Source: Fusobacterium gastrosuis
GTDB taxonomy: Bacteria > Fusobacteriota > Fusobacteriia > Fusobacteriales > Fusobacteriaceae
Length of the DNA stretch: 64,000 bases
Direction: 5' to 3'
Assembly (NCBI RefSeq): GCF_900095285.1
Contig: NZ_LT607734.1
Coordinates: forward strand, 930,001-994,000
The notes beneath the pieces are model-generated. The model saw only the letters and a program-made list of their open reading frames with translations. It was not told the DNA's origin and ran no database searches. This document shows positions 29,375 through 38,900 of the stretch, in pieces. Every line of letters begins with the position of its first letter. Position 1 is the first letter of the stretch. Position numbers and translations under genes: made by a program.

Positions 29375-30604
29375 ATGGAAAGAGTTGTTTTAAAGATAAG
29401 TATGTTTCAAACATTGGCACTAGCTGTTATAGCTATTTATTTTGGAGAATTTTTAAGAAAAAAATTCCCTATTTTGAAAAAATATTGTCTACCAGCTTCA
29501 GTTGTTGGAGGGACAATATTTGCGATAATTTCAACTATATTATATTCATATAATATTTTTGAATTGCAATTTGATTTTGCAGTAGCAAATAAATTATTCT
29601 ATAATATTTTCTTCGCTGCATCTGGAGCAGCTGCATCTATGGCACTTTTGAAAAAAGGTGGAAAATTGGTTGTAATTTTTGCAATATTAGCAGCTGTAGC
29701 TGCCGCAGGGCAAAATGCATTGGCTCTGCTAGTTGGAAAATTTGTTGGAGTTAGTCCGCTAATTGCTATGATGACAGGAAGTATACCTATGACAGGTGGA
29801 CATGGAAATGCAGCAGCATTTGCCCCAATAGCAGTTGAAGCAGGAGCAACCGCTGCAATGGAAGTTGCAATAGCATCAGCAACATTTGGATTAATTTCTG
29901 GATGTATAATAGGAGGACCTTTAGGAAACTTCATAATAAAAAGACATAAATTAGAAGATCCAGCTCTTGATGGAAAGGGTGAAATTGAAGAAGAAGGAGG
30001 AGATAGTTCAGCAATTTTAATGACTAAATCTTCTGTGATAAATGCAATGTTTTTGATGTGTATTGCAATAGGAATTGGTGAAATCATAAATTTAACTTTA
30101 AAAAAATATGGTATAAATTTCCCAATCCATGTAAGCTGTATGTTTGGAGGAATCTTGATAAGATTGTTCTATGATGCAAAAGGTGGAAATCATGATGTAT
30201 TATATGAAGCAATAGATACAGTTGGTGAATATTCTTTAGGACTATTCGTTTCAATGTCAATAATAACAATGAAATTATGGCAACTTGCTGATTTAGGACC
30301 TGCATTGGTAGTATTATTAGTGGCACAAGTTATATTCATAATTTTATTCTGTTATCTATTAACATTTAATTTACTAGGAAGAAATTATGATGCAGCAGTT
30401 ATGGCTGTTGGTCATACAGGATTTGGATTAGGAGCTGTTCCAGTTTCTATGACAACTATGCAAGCAGTATCAAGAAAATACAGATATTCAAAACTTGCTT
30501 TCTTTGTTGTACCAGTAATAGGAGGATTTATAAGTAATATTTCAAATGCTATGATAATTACTTATTTCTTAAATCTTGCTAAAAGTATGATGGGAATAGG
30601 ATAG
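29375..30604 (+). CDS. gltS: sodium/glutamate symporter
   Basis: The 409-residue inner-membrane protein belongs to the ESS (GltS) family, with about ten hydrophobic segments. Landmarks are VGGTIFAIISTILYSYNIF, a loop with SIPMTGGHGNAAAFAPIA, and in the second half VAQVIFIILFCYLLTF and GHTGFGLGAVPVSMTTMQ. It should import glutamate with sodium, using the gradient built by the decarboxylase. A cytoplasmic acidic loop (EIEEEGGDSS) lies mid-protein. Lying inside the fermentation operon, its role as the substrate uptake system is well supported. Confidence 0.94.
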   Translation: MERVVLKISMFQTLALAVIAIYFGEFLRKKFPILKKYCLPASVVGGTIFAIISTILYSYNIFELQFDFAVANKLFYNIFFAASGAAASMALLKKGGKLVVIFAILAAVAAAGQNALALLVGKFVGVSPLIAMMTGSIPMTGGHGNAAAFAPIAVEAGATAAMEVAIASATFGLISGCIIGGPLGNFIIKRHKLEDPALDGKGEIEEEGGDSSAILMTKSSVINAMFLMCIAIGIGEIINLTLKKYGINFPIHVSCMFGGILIRLFYDAKGGNHDVLYEAIDTVGEYSLGLFVSMSIITMKLWQLADLGPALVVLLVAQVIFIILFCYLLTFNLLGRNYDAAVMAVGHTGFGLGAVPVSMTTMQAVSRKYRYSKLAFFVVPVIGGFISNISNAMIITYFLNLAKSMMGIG

Positions 30605-30630
30605 TTTTTAGGTTAAGGAAAGGATAAAAA

Positions 30631-31428
30631 ATGAGTAAGTATACTATGGGGATAGACATCGGTTCGACAGCATCAAAAGCTGTTATAATAAAAGATGGAA
30701 AAGAAATTGTTGCAAAATCAGTAATATCGGTAGGAACAGGGACAACTGGACCTGCTAGAGTTATAAAAGATACATTACAGCAAATAGGTTTTGAAAGTAT
30801 AGAACAATTAGATGGAGCTGTTGCAACAGGATATGGAAGAAATTCTATTGATGAAGTTCCTACACAAATGTCAGAATTATCTTGTCATGCAAAAGGGGCT
30901 CACTTTCTTTTTCCAAAAGTTAGTACAATAATTGATATAGGTGGACAAGATTCAAAAGCTCTTAAAATTGGAGAAAATGGAATGCTTGAAAACTTCGTAA
31001 TGAACGATAAATGTGCTGCTGGAACAGGAAGATTCCTAGATGTTATAGCAAAAGTTTTAGAACTTCGTCTTGAAGATTTAGAAAAATTAGATGAAGAGTC
31101 TAAAGTTGATGTGGCAATAAGTTCAACATGTACTGTATTTGCTGAATCAGAAGTAATTTCTCAACTTGCTAAAGGTACAAAAGTTGAAGATATTATAAAA
31201 GGAATACATACTGCAATAGCAAGTCGTGTTGGTAGTTTGGCAAAGAGAGTTGGAATAAAAGATCAAGTTGTAATGACTGGTGGAGTTGCTTTAAATAAAG
31301 GGATGGTAAGAGCTTTAGAAAAAAATATAGGTTTTAAAATCTATACAAGCGAATATTGTCAATTAAATGGAGCAATTGGAGCAGCGTTGTTTGCATATCA
31401 AAAATGCATGATGAACGAAAATAAATAA
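30631..31428 (+). CDS. hgdC: activator of 2-hydroxyglutaryl-CoA dehydratase (component A)
   Basis: The 265-residue ASKHA-fold ATPase forms a dimer with one shared [4Fe-4S] cluster. The N-terminal phosphate loop is [12 protein letters not shown] and the second is [11 protein letters not shown]. Cluster cysteines lie in [14 protein letters not shown] and [12 protein letters not shown]. It injects one electron per ATP-driven cycle into HgdAB to start radical dehydration, and is oxygen sensitive in known systems. The length agrees with Acidaminococcus HgdC (about 260). It follows gltS by 26 bases. Confidence 0.96.
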   Translation: MSKYTMGIDIGSTASKAVIIKDGKEIVAKSVISVGTGTTGPARVIKDTLQQIGFESIEQLDGAVATGYGRNSIDEVPTQMSELSCHAKGAHFLFPKVSTIIDIGGQDSKALKIGENGMLENFVMNDKCAAGTGRFLDVIAKVLELRLEDLEKLDEESKVDVAISSTCTVFAESEVISQLAKGTKVEDIIKGIHTAIASRVGSLAKRVGIKDQVVMTGGVALNKGMVRALEKNIGFKIYTSEYCQLNGAIGAALFAYQKCMMNENK

Positions 31429-31437
31429 AAAGTTTAA

Positions 31438-31456
31438 ACACGGGTTATATCCGTGT
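31438..31456 (+). promoter_or_regulatory. short hairpin in the hgdC-hgdA gap
   Basis: ACACGG pairs with CCGTGT over a 7-base loop, without a strong T run. It sits at the start of a 153-base gap and may trim or attenuate transcripts before hgdA. Confidence 0.4.
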
Positions 31457-31581
31457 ATAACTTGTTTCTGCAAATATTTTTTATTATAGTAGTAATTTTT
31501 TATTTATATAAATACTATGTGTGACAGTATTAGAAATAAAGGAACTATAAGTTTTGTTTTAGAAAGATAGGAGGATACACT

Positions 31582-32907
31582 ATGGCTGGTAAAATGGAAA
31601 AATTACCTAATAAAAAACCAAGACCAATAGAAGGGCACAAACCGGCAGCAGCAGTTTTAAGAGGTGTTGTTGACAAGGTTTATGCAAGTGCTTGGGAAGC
31701 AAAAAGAAGAGGGGAGTTAGTAGGATGGAGTTCATCTAAGTTTCCGATTGAGTTAGCAAAAGCATTTGATTTACAAGTTGTATATCCTGAAAACCATGCA
31801 GCATCTACAGCTGCTAAAAAAGATGGATTAAGACTTTGTCAAGCTGCAGAAGATATGGGATATGATAATGATATTTGTGGATATGCAAGAATAAGTTTAG
31901 CTTATGCTGCTGGGGAACCAACTGATGCAAGAAGAATGCCTCAACCAGATTTCTTATTATGTTGTAACAACATTTGTAATATGATGACAAAATGGTATGA
32001 AAACATAGCAAGAATGCACAATATTCCGTTAATAATGATAGACATTCCTTTCTCAAATACAGTTGATGTACCTGAAGAAAAAGTAGATTACTTAGTAGGA
32101 CAATTTGAACATGCAATAAAACAATTAGAAGAATTAACAGGTAAAAAATTTGATGAAAAGAAATTTGAAGAAGCTTGTGCAAGAGCAAATAGAACAGCAT
32201 CAGCATGGTTAAAATCTTGTAACTACATGTCATATAAACCATCTCCATTAAGTGGATTTGATTTATTTAACCATATGGCAGATATCGTTGCTGCAAGATG
32301 TGATGAAGAAGCTGCATTAGGATTTGAATTATTAGCACAAGAGTTTGAACAATCAATAAAAGATGGAACTTCAACTTGGGAATACCCAGAAGAACACAGA
32401 ATTTTATTTGAAGGAATACCTTGTTGGCCAGGATTAAGACCACTATTTGAACCTTTGAAAGATAACGGAGTAAATGTTACAGCGGTTGTTTATGCTCCAG
32501 CATTCGGATTTAAATATAACAATGTAAGAGAAATGGCAGCAGCATATTGTAAAGCACCTTGTTCTGTATGTATAGAAACAGGAGTTGAATGGCGTGAAAC
32601 TATGGCTAAAGAAAATGGAATCAGTGGAGCTTTAGTAAATTACAATCGTAGTTGTAAACCTTGGAGTGGTGCAATGCCAGAAATAGAAAGAAGATGGAAA
32701 GAAGATTTAGGAATACCAGTAGTGCACTTTGATGGTGACCAAGCTGATGAAAGAAACTTCTCAACAGAACAATATAATACAAGAGTACAAGGTCTTGTTG
32801 AAATAATGAATGAAAGAAAAGCTGAAAGAGTAGCTAAAGGTGAAGAAGTATATACTAACTTTGAAAATACAAAAGAAACAGATTGGTCAAAACCAACACT
32901 AAAATAG
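31582..32907 (+). CDS. hgdA: (R)-2-hydroxyglutaryl-CoA dehydratase subunit alpha
   Basis: The 441-residue iron-sulfur protein is in the HgdB/FldB-like dehydratase family. Cysteine motifs that could hold the cluster include NDICGYARISLAYAAGEP and FLLCCNNICNMMTKWYEN. It also has PLIMIDIPFSNTVDVPEEKV and GISGALVNYNRSCKPWSG. With HgdB it removes water from (R)-2-hydroxyglutaryl-CoA through a ketyl radical, giving glutaconyl-CoA. It needs HgdC for activation. AGGAGG precedes the ATG, and it lies 10 bases before hgdB. Confidence 0.95.
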   Translation: MAGKMEKLPNKKPRPIEGHKPAAAVLRGVVDKVYASAWEAKRRGELVGWSSSKFPIELAKAFDLQVVYPENHAASTAAKKDGLRLCQAAEDMGYDNDICGYARISLAYAAGEPTDARRMPQPDFLLCCNNICNMMTKWYENIARMHNIPLIMIDIPFSNTVDVPEEKVDYLVGQFEHAIKQLEELTGKKFDEKKFEEACARANRTASAWLKSCNYMSYKPSPLSGFDLFNHMADIVAARCDEEAALGFELLAQEFEQSIKDGTSTWEYPEEHRILFEGIPCWPGLRPLFEPLKDNGVNVTAVVYAPAFGFKYNNVREMAAAYCKAPCSVCIETGVEWRETMAKENGISGALVNYNRSCKPWSGAMPEIERRWKEDLGIPVVHFDGDQADERNFSTEQYNTRVQGLVEIMNERKAERVAKGEEVYTNFENTKETDWSKPTLK

Positions 32908-32917
32908 GAGGAAGAAA

Positions 32918-34066
32918 ATGGCTGAAATTAAGGAATTGTTAAATGAGTTTAAGTACTATGCAAATAATCCAAAAAAACAATTGGATAAATATCTTGCTGA
33001 AGGAAAAAAAGCTGTAGGAATATTCCCATACTATGCTCCAGAAGAAATTGTATATGCAGCTGGAATAGTTCCATTTGGTGTATGGGGAGGACAAGGGCCT
33101 ATTGAGCAAGCAAAAAACTATTTCCCTACATTTTATTATTCATTGGCATTAAGATGTTTGGAAATGGCTTTAGACGGAACATTAGACGGGTTATCAGCTT
33201 CAATGATAACAACTCTTGATGATACTCTAAGACCTTTTTCACAAAATTATAAAGTAAGTGCAGGAAGAAAAATTCCTATGATATTCTTAAATCATGGGCA
33301 ACATAGAAAAGAAGAATTCGGGAAAAAATATAACGCAAGAATTTTTAATAAAGCTAAAGAAGAATTGGAAAAAATTTGTGATGTAAAAATCACAGATGAA
33401 AACTTGAAAAAAGCTTTTGAAGTGTACAATGAAAATAGAGCTGAAAAAAGAAAATTCATAAAATTAGCAGCAATTCATCCACAAACAATAAAAGCTTCTG
33501 ACAGATGTTATGTATTAAAGAGTTCATATTTTATGTTAAAACATGAACATACAGAACTTTTAAAGAAATTAAATGAAAAACTTGAAGCATTACCAGAAGA
33601 AAGCTGGGACGGAGTAAAAGTAGTAACAAGTGGAATAATAACAGATAATCCAGGGTTACTAGAAGTTTTTGATAATTATAAAGTTTGTGTAGTGGCAGAT
33701 GATGTTGCACATGAATCAAGAGCATTAAAAGTTGATGTAGATATGAGTATAGAAGATCCTATGCTTGCTCTTGCAGATCAATTTGCTCGTATGGATGAAG
33801 ATCCTATACTTTATGATCCAGATATTTATAAGCGTCCTAAATATGTTCTTGATCTTGTAAAAGATAACAAGGCAGATGGATGTCTATTATTTATGATGAA
33901 TTTTAATGATACTGAAGAAATGGAATATCCGTCTTTAAAGCAAGCTTTTGACAAAGCAAAAGTACCTTTAATAAAAATGGGATATGATCAACAAATGTCT
34001 GACTTCGGTCAAGTTAAAACACAACTTGAAACATTTAATGAAATCGTACAATTAAGTAGATGGTAA
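32918..34066 (+). CDS. hgdB: (R)-2-hydroxyglutaryl-CoA dehydratase subunit beta
   Basis: The 382-residue partner of HgdA has the same fold. It begins with a helical region (ELLNEFKYYANNPKKQLDKY), then GIFPYYAPEEIVYAAGIVPF typical of family members, SMITTLDDTLRPFSQNYK, and the late VLDLVKDNKADGCLLFMMNF. Known beta subunits are about 380 residues. It helps hold the second cluster and the substrate. GGAGG lies 6 bases before the ATG. The LRR gene follows directly in the same unit. Confidence 0.94.
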   Translation: MAEIKELLNEFKYYANNPKKQLDKYLAEGKKAVGIFPYYAPEEIVYAAGIVPFGVWGGQGPIEQAKNYFPTFYYSLALRCLEMALDGTLDGLSASMITTLDDTLRPFSQNYKVSAGRKIPMIFLNHGQHRKEEFGKKYNARIFNKAKEELEKICDVKITDENLKKAFEVYNENRAEKRKFIKLAAIHPQTIKASDRCYVLKSSYFMLKHEHTELLKKLNEKLEALPEESWDGVKVVTSGIITDNPGLLEVFDNYKVCVVADDVAHESRALKVDVDMSIEDPMLALADQFARMDEDPILYDPDIYKRPKYVLDLVKDNKADGCLLFMMNFNDTEEMEYPSLKQAFDKAKVPLIKMGYDQQMSDFGQVKTQLETFNEIVQLSRW

Positions 34067-34081
34067 TATAAGGAGATGGAA

Positions 34082-34672
34082 ATGAGTCAAAATATATGGG
34101 AAAATGATGATTTTATTTTTAAAGGTGATGAACTAAAAGGAATGACAGCTAAGGGAAAAGATAAAGTAAAAACACAAGGTTTTACTGATATGGTTATTCC
34201 TGCAACTACTCCAGAAGGTTTACCTATAAAAAAAATAGGAGCGGAAGCTTTTTATAGAAGAGGGTTAACTTCTGTTATAATACCTGAAACTGTTGAAAGT
34301 ATTGGATATGATGCTTTTGGAGTATGTAAATTGAAAGAAGTAAAACTACCTGTATCTTTAACAGAAATTCAAGGTTTTGCATTCTATAATAACAAATTAG
34401 AAAAAGTTGAATTTGGTGGAAAGGAAAAATCAATAGAACCAAGTGCATTTGCTATGAATAATCTTGAAACTATAAGTTTACCAGATTCATTAGAAGTAAT
34501 AGGAGCATCAGCTTTCTATAAAAATTCTTTAAGCACAGTAAAATTTCCAAAAGGAATAAAGAAAATAGATATGTATTCTTTCTTGAAAAATAATATTTCA
34601 GAAGTGGAAGTACCAAAAACAATAGAATTTTTACATAGAAATGCTTTTGAAGCTAATACTGAAGTAAAATAA
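34082..34672 (+). CDS. BspA-type leucine-rich-repeat protein without a signal peptide
   Basis: The 196-residue protein is built mostly of five or six ~23-residue BspA/TpLRR (LRR_5) repeats, such as LTSVIIPETVESIGYDAFGV, LETISLPDSLEVIGASAFYK and LSTVKFPKGIKKIDMYSFLK. There is no signal peptide or membrane segment, so it is predicted cytoplasmic, unlike most BspA-like surface proteins. AGGAG at 34071-34075 favours the ATG at 34082 over the one at 34076, which overlaps it. It lies 15 bases after hgdB and before the terminator, as the last gene of the glutamate operon. Its role there is unknown; a protein-binding or assembly function is a guess. Confidence 0.8.
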   Translation: MSQNIWENDDFIFKGDELKGMTAKGKDKVKTQGFTDMVIPATTPEGLPIKKIGAEAFYRRGLTSVIIPETVESIGYDAFGVCKLKEVKLPVSLTEIQGFAFYNNKLEKVEFGGKEKSIEPSAFAMNNLETISLPDSLEVIGASAFYKNSLSTVKFPKGIKKIDMYSFLKNNISEVEVPKTIEFLHRNAFEANTEVK

Positions 34673-34691
34673 AATTAAAAAAATTATTTTG

Positions 34692-34719
34692 AGCTGTGGG
34701 TTTAACCACAGCTTTTTTT
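34692..34719 (+). terminator. terminator of the gcd-hgd operon
   Basis: AGCTGTGG pairs with CCACAGCT, followed by T7. Confidence 0.92.
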
Positions 34720-34734
34720 GGGTGTATAGGAAAG

Positions 34735-34900
34735 TCTAAATTTAATGTAATTTATAGAACTTCGGGTTTTGAGGGCAACGCCCTCGAACCATTGCGGTAG
34801 CAGAAACTAGCTAATAAATTATATAGGGAAAGCATAAATTTATTGCATTTATTAGATTATAAGTTAAAGAAATAATGAAATAGTTTCAGAATTAAATTTT
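34735..34900 (+). repeat. intergenic hairpin repeat, copy A
   Basis: The 42-base core at 34771-34812 starts with GAGGGCAACGCCCTC, a 6-bp stem with a 3-base loop, followed by GAACCATTGCGGTAG and ends in TAGCT. It matches copy B (45818-45859) at 34 of 42 positions. It is flanked by AT-rich stretches, including TTTATTGCATTTATTA, also found beside copy B but in a different order. No gene is visible between the terminator at 34719 and the next gene at 35090. Confidence 0.75.
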
Positions 34901-34990
34901 ATTTTGTAAATGATTAAATAATATTATTATATATAAGTATTTAATGTTTGTTATTTAAAATAAAAGAATAGAAAAAAAACAAAAAAATAT

Positions 34991-35018
34991 TTTGAAAAAT
35001 ATCAAAATATAGTATAAT
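34991..35018 (+). promoter_or_regulatory. probable promoter of the HTH gene
   Basis: TTTGAA (34991-34996), 16 bases, TATAAT (35013-35018), about 70 bases before the start codon. Confidence 0.5.
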
Positions 35019-35089
35019 AAAAATATAGAAGAAAGTGAAAAGGGGTGCATGCTTAAAGAGGTTGTTTTAATTTTAATAGGAGGTATAGA

Positions 35090-35578
35090 ATGGATGAAAG
35101 GCTTATAGAAATGATTCAAAAAAATCTGGGTGAATATGTAAGTGCTAAAAAAATTCACGAAACTCTAGGAATAAGTTTAAGTTTTGTATACTCTTTATTA
35201 GAAAATGAAAAAATTAAAACAAGGGAGAGGTATGGAAGAAAAGAAATAGAACTCAATTCTTTTTTGAAAACCTTAAATCTAGGTAGCAATATAAAGGCTG
35301 TGGAAAAATATTACAGTAAGGCAGATTTTGATTTAAACAATTTTTACAATTGGGGACCTCAAAATGAAATAGAGCGTTACCTTGAAAGATTATTATTGGA
35401 TGAGTTGAGCTATTTTACTTGTGTAAAAGAACTTGTGAAATTAACAGGTGTAAGTAAGAGTACTTGGCATGAAATAATGGAACAAGGTGGAATCTTATAT
35501 CTTACAATACATACTAGAAAAATTATAGTAACACAATCTTTATTGCCATATTTTAGAGAAGCAATGGCAAAAACATAA
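35090..35578 (+). CDS. small protein with two helix-turn-helix-like units
   Basis: The 162-residue soluble protein is not one I recognise by name. The N-terminal half looks like an excisionase/MerR-type HTH: VSAKKIHETLGISLSFVYSL followed by KIKTRERYGRKEIELNSFL. A similar unit recurs at the C-terminus: CVKELVKLTGVSKSTWHEIM followed by ILYLTIHTRKIIVTQSLLPY. The two units share the pattern of helix, 'gvSks' turn, helix, wing and a final helix, suggesting internal duplication. It is monocistronic, with its own promoter and terminator, between the glutamate operon and the adhesin. A DNA-binding regulator is inferred; target unknown. Confidence 0.65.
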   Translation: MDERLIEMIQKNLGEYVSAKKIHETLGISLSFVYSLLENEKIKTRERYGRKEIELNSFLKTLNLGSNIKAVEKYYSKADFDLNNFYNWGPQNEIERYLERLLLDELSYFTCVKELVKLTGVSKSTWHEIMEQGGILYLTIHTRKIIVTQSLLPYFREAMAKT

Positions 35579-35688
35579 AAATATTTTTTATATAAAAAAT
35601 ATATGAAAAAGATATAAAAATTGAAAATATATGTAAAAATGGCATTTTTTGAAAATTAAGTATGCACTCTTCATAATAAAAAAGAAAT

Positions 35689-35720
35689 GAACTGTTAGAA
35701 ATAGAACAGTTCTTTTTTTA
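35689..35720 (+). terminator. terminator after the HTH gene
   Basis: GAACTGTT pairs with AACAGTTC, followed by T7. A separate AT palindrome (ATATTTTTTATATAAAAAATAT) lies closer to the gene, at about 35585. Confidence 0.8.
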
Positions 35721-35770
35721 TTTTTAAGGAAATATTTTTCTGAAAGATATTGAAATTCTTAAAAAATTAA

Positions 35771-35799
35771 TTGGCATAATATAACAAATACAGTATAAT
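35771..35799 (+). promoter_or_regulatory. promoter of the trimeric autotransporter gene
   Basis: TTGGCA (35771-35776), exactly 17 bases, then TATAAT (35794-35799). It implies a 5' leader of about 155 bases before the ATG at 35961. The rest of the 35579-35960 gap is AT-rich with no gene visible. Confidence 0.75.
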
Positions 35800-35960
35800 T
35801 ATTCAATTATAAAACACTGGAAAATGATTTCAAAATTGTAAAAATTTATTTTTAAAATTTATTTTAATATTAGAATATATCCTAAACTTATTTTTAAGAA
35901 GAATTGAAAAGGGAAATAAGCTGAAGTAAAAATGGGAGAGTGGATATAAAAGGGGGAATA

Positions 35961-38900
35961 ATGAATATTAGTTTCAATGAAACGGAAAAATGGTTGAAAA
36001 GAGTTCTAAAAAATAAGGTAAAAGTTGAACAAAAAACTATTATAAATTATTTAATGATAGGAGTATTGGGTTTAACTACAGGAAATTCTCTTTATGCAGC
36101 AATAACAAAGGATGCAGGAACATTTTCAGCAGTGTTATTAGATTCAATTGTTACAAATGGTGTTTATAATGATAGTGCTATAGGAGTTGTAAGTATTGGT
36201 TCTCATTTGGAATACACTGATGCATATGGGCGTAAAGCAAGTACAGAAGCATCAGCACCTTTATCAATTGCAATTGGATTAGGGGCAACTGCTAAGAAAG
36301 TAGATGAAACTCCTGCAGATAGTACAAATCCAACTGATCCAAATTTTGCTGCCCCATTAGCGTCTGTTGCGATTGGGACTTCATCGACAGCAAATGGATA
36401 TACATCGACAGCAATAGGTTATAGGTCGGCTGCCATAGATCGTTCAGCAGTTGCCTTTGGAGCTCAAGCATCAGCAGAAGGATATTTATCAACAGCAATA
36501 GGTTCAGGTTCTAGGGCAATAGATTTTACTACGACAGCAGTTGGAGCAAATGCTGAAGCAAAAGGGAAAAATTCAGTAGCAATTGGTACTGCACGTCATG
36601 CAGAAGGTCTAGTATCAAGTGGTGAACAAGGTATTTTGTTGGGTTCAGCAGATATTGAAGGATTGACGGCTGAACAACTTCAAGGTGCAACATATGTTCC
36701 TGGTGCAAGTCCTTGGTCTGCATATGAAGGTGTGGATCTTGCAAATCCATCTCAACAGACTGGTGAAAGTAGAGCATCGATTGTTTCTGGGAAAAATGCA
36801 TTAGGTATAGGGGTTGCTGTTAAGGCAATTGATGAAAAAGCAACAGCGATTGGTTATTATGCAAATGCAAGTGTAAAAGATTCTGTTGCATTAGGAAGCA
36901 ATTCTGAAACAACAATTGCAGTACCAACATCAACAGCAATTATTAGTGGAGTTACATATAAAGAATTTGCAGGAACTACTCCTGTTTCAGTAGTTTCAGT
37001 TGGAAGTGCTGGAAAAGAAAGACAAGTTCAAAATGTTGCAGCTGGTCAAATTTCTTCAACATCAACTGATGCAATAAATGGTTCTCAACTTTATACAGTA
37101 GCTGATAAACTTGGCAATGAAGTTGGAAGTATATATTTCCACACTAATGATGGGACAGGAACACAAGATTCTGGAGATTCAACAACAAATAAAGGTAAAA
37201 TAACTGATAAGGCAGGAGCAACAGGAAATTATTCTCTTACAGCTGGTGTAAGTGCTAAAGCAATAAGCGAAGGTACGGTAGCAATAGGAAATGAAGCTTC
37301 AGCAGGATTTTATAGAGCAGGGATATCAAATCCACCAAGTGGAAATAATGCAATAGCAATAGGAAAACAAGCAAAGGCAGAGTCAGAAGATACAATAGCT
37401 ATTGGTAGAAATGCAAAAGTTGCCTTAACAGAAACATCAACTGATGTTTTTGCAATTCCATTAAAAGCCATTGCAATAGGGGCAGATAGTAAATCAATGG
37501 GGCAATACAATACAGCCTTAGGATTTGAAGCAACAGCTGGAGAGAATAAAGATCAATATTATTCAACATCAATTGGAGCAAAATCAAAAGTTGTAGCAGG
37601 AAATGGGACAGCAGTAGGATATTCAGCAAATGTTTTAGCTGATCATTCTGTTGCAGTAGGTTCATCTGCAACAGCAGTAGGAAGTGAGGCTGTTGCTTTA
37701 GGAGTAAATGCAAATGCAGGAGCAAATCATACAACAGCTTTAGGTCGTTTAGCAAATGCAAGTGGAGGAAGTTCAACAGTGGTTGGAAACAGAGCTACAG
37801 GATCAGCAATTGGCTCTCAAGTGTTTGGTACGGGAGCTATTTCTAGTGCTCGTTCAGCATTGGCAGTAGGACATTCTGCAAATTCTAGCGGTTTATATGC
37901 AACAGCAGTAGGAAGAAGAGCAAATGCTACAGCTACAAGTGCAATAGCAATTGGGGAAAATGTAAATTCTAGTGGAACTAATGCAATAGCAATAGGAAGT
38001 TCAAATAAAACTTTAAATGAAGCGTTTAAGGAAATTGACATATTAGATAAAACAGAAGCAACAGCAGAAAATGCAATAGCAATAGGATATTTATCAAAAG
38101 CAACAGGAACATCATCAATAGCAGTAGGAACAGGAAATATTGTAAGTAGAGATAATTCAGGAGCAATAGGAAATAATAACTATATAAATACTTCAAATAC
38201 TTATGTTTTAGGTAGTGGAATTGGAGTGAAAACAGATAAATCAGTATTTGATACAGTAGCAAATTCGGTATACTTAGGAGATGATAGTACAATAGCTAAA
38301 GGTGCAACTATTGGAACTAAAAACTTAGACAAAGAAGGAGCAGTAGGAACAACAACAACAGCTGGAGATACTGGAACAGTAAACAAAGCAACTGTAAATG
38401 AAATTACTTATGGTGGATTTGCTGGAGCAAAAGCAAATGGAGCAGTTACAGTAGGTTCAGCAGGGCTTGAAAGAAGAATAATGAATGTAGCAGCTGGAGA
38501 AATTTCTTCTACTTCAACAGACGCAATAAATGGTTCACAATTATATATGGTAACAAATCATATTACTGAAAATTCTCCATTTGAATATGTAGATAAAGAT
38601 GGGAAGCCAGTAGTTAAAATAGGAGACAAATTCTATCCAGCTGGAACTATAACAGATGAAGCAGGAACCCCTATTACGGTAAATCAAGATGGAACTACAA
38701 GCCCTGCAACTGAAGTTACAAATCAAGGGGATGTTGTAATAAAAGCAAAAGGAGATAATCCTGAAAATATTACTAATATAAAATCAGGAACAGTAACATA
38801 TGCAGGAGATAAGAATATAACAAAAGTAGGAGATAAATATTACAACACAAGTGATATAGATCCAGCGACAGGCTTACCAAAAACGGGAGTAACAGAAGTA

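Noticed and set aside
36240-38230. Regular short repeats that could suggest a CRISPR-like array
   Set aside because: They are degenerate coding repeats of the YadA head (AxAIG units) in one long reading frame, with no constant repeat or spacer lengths.
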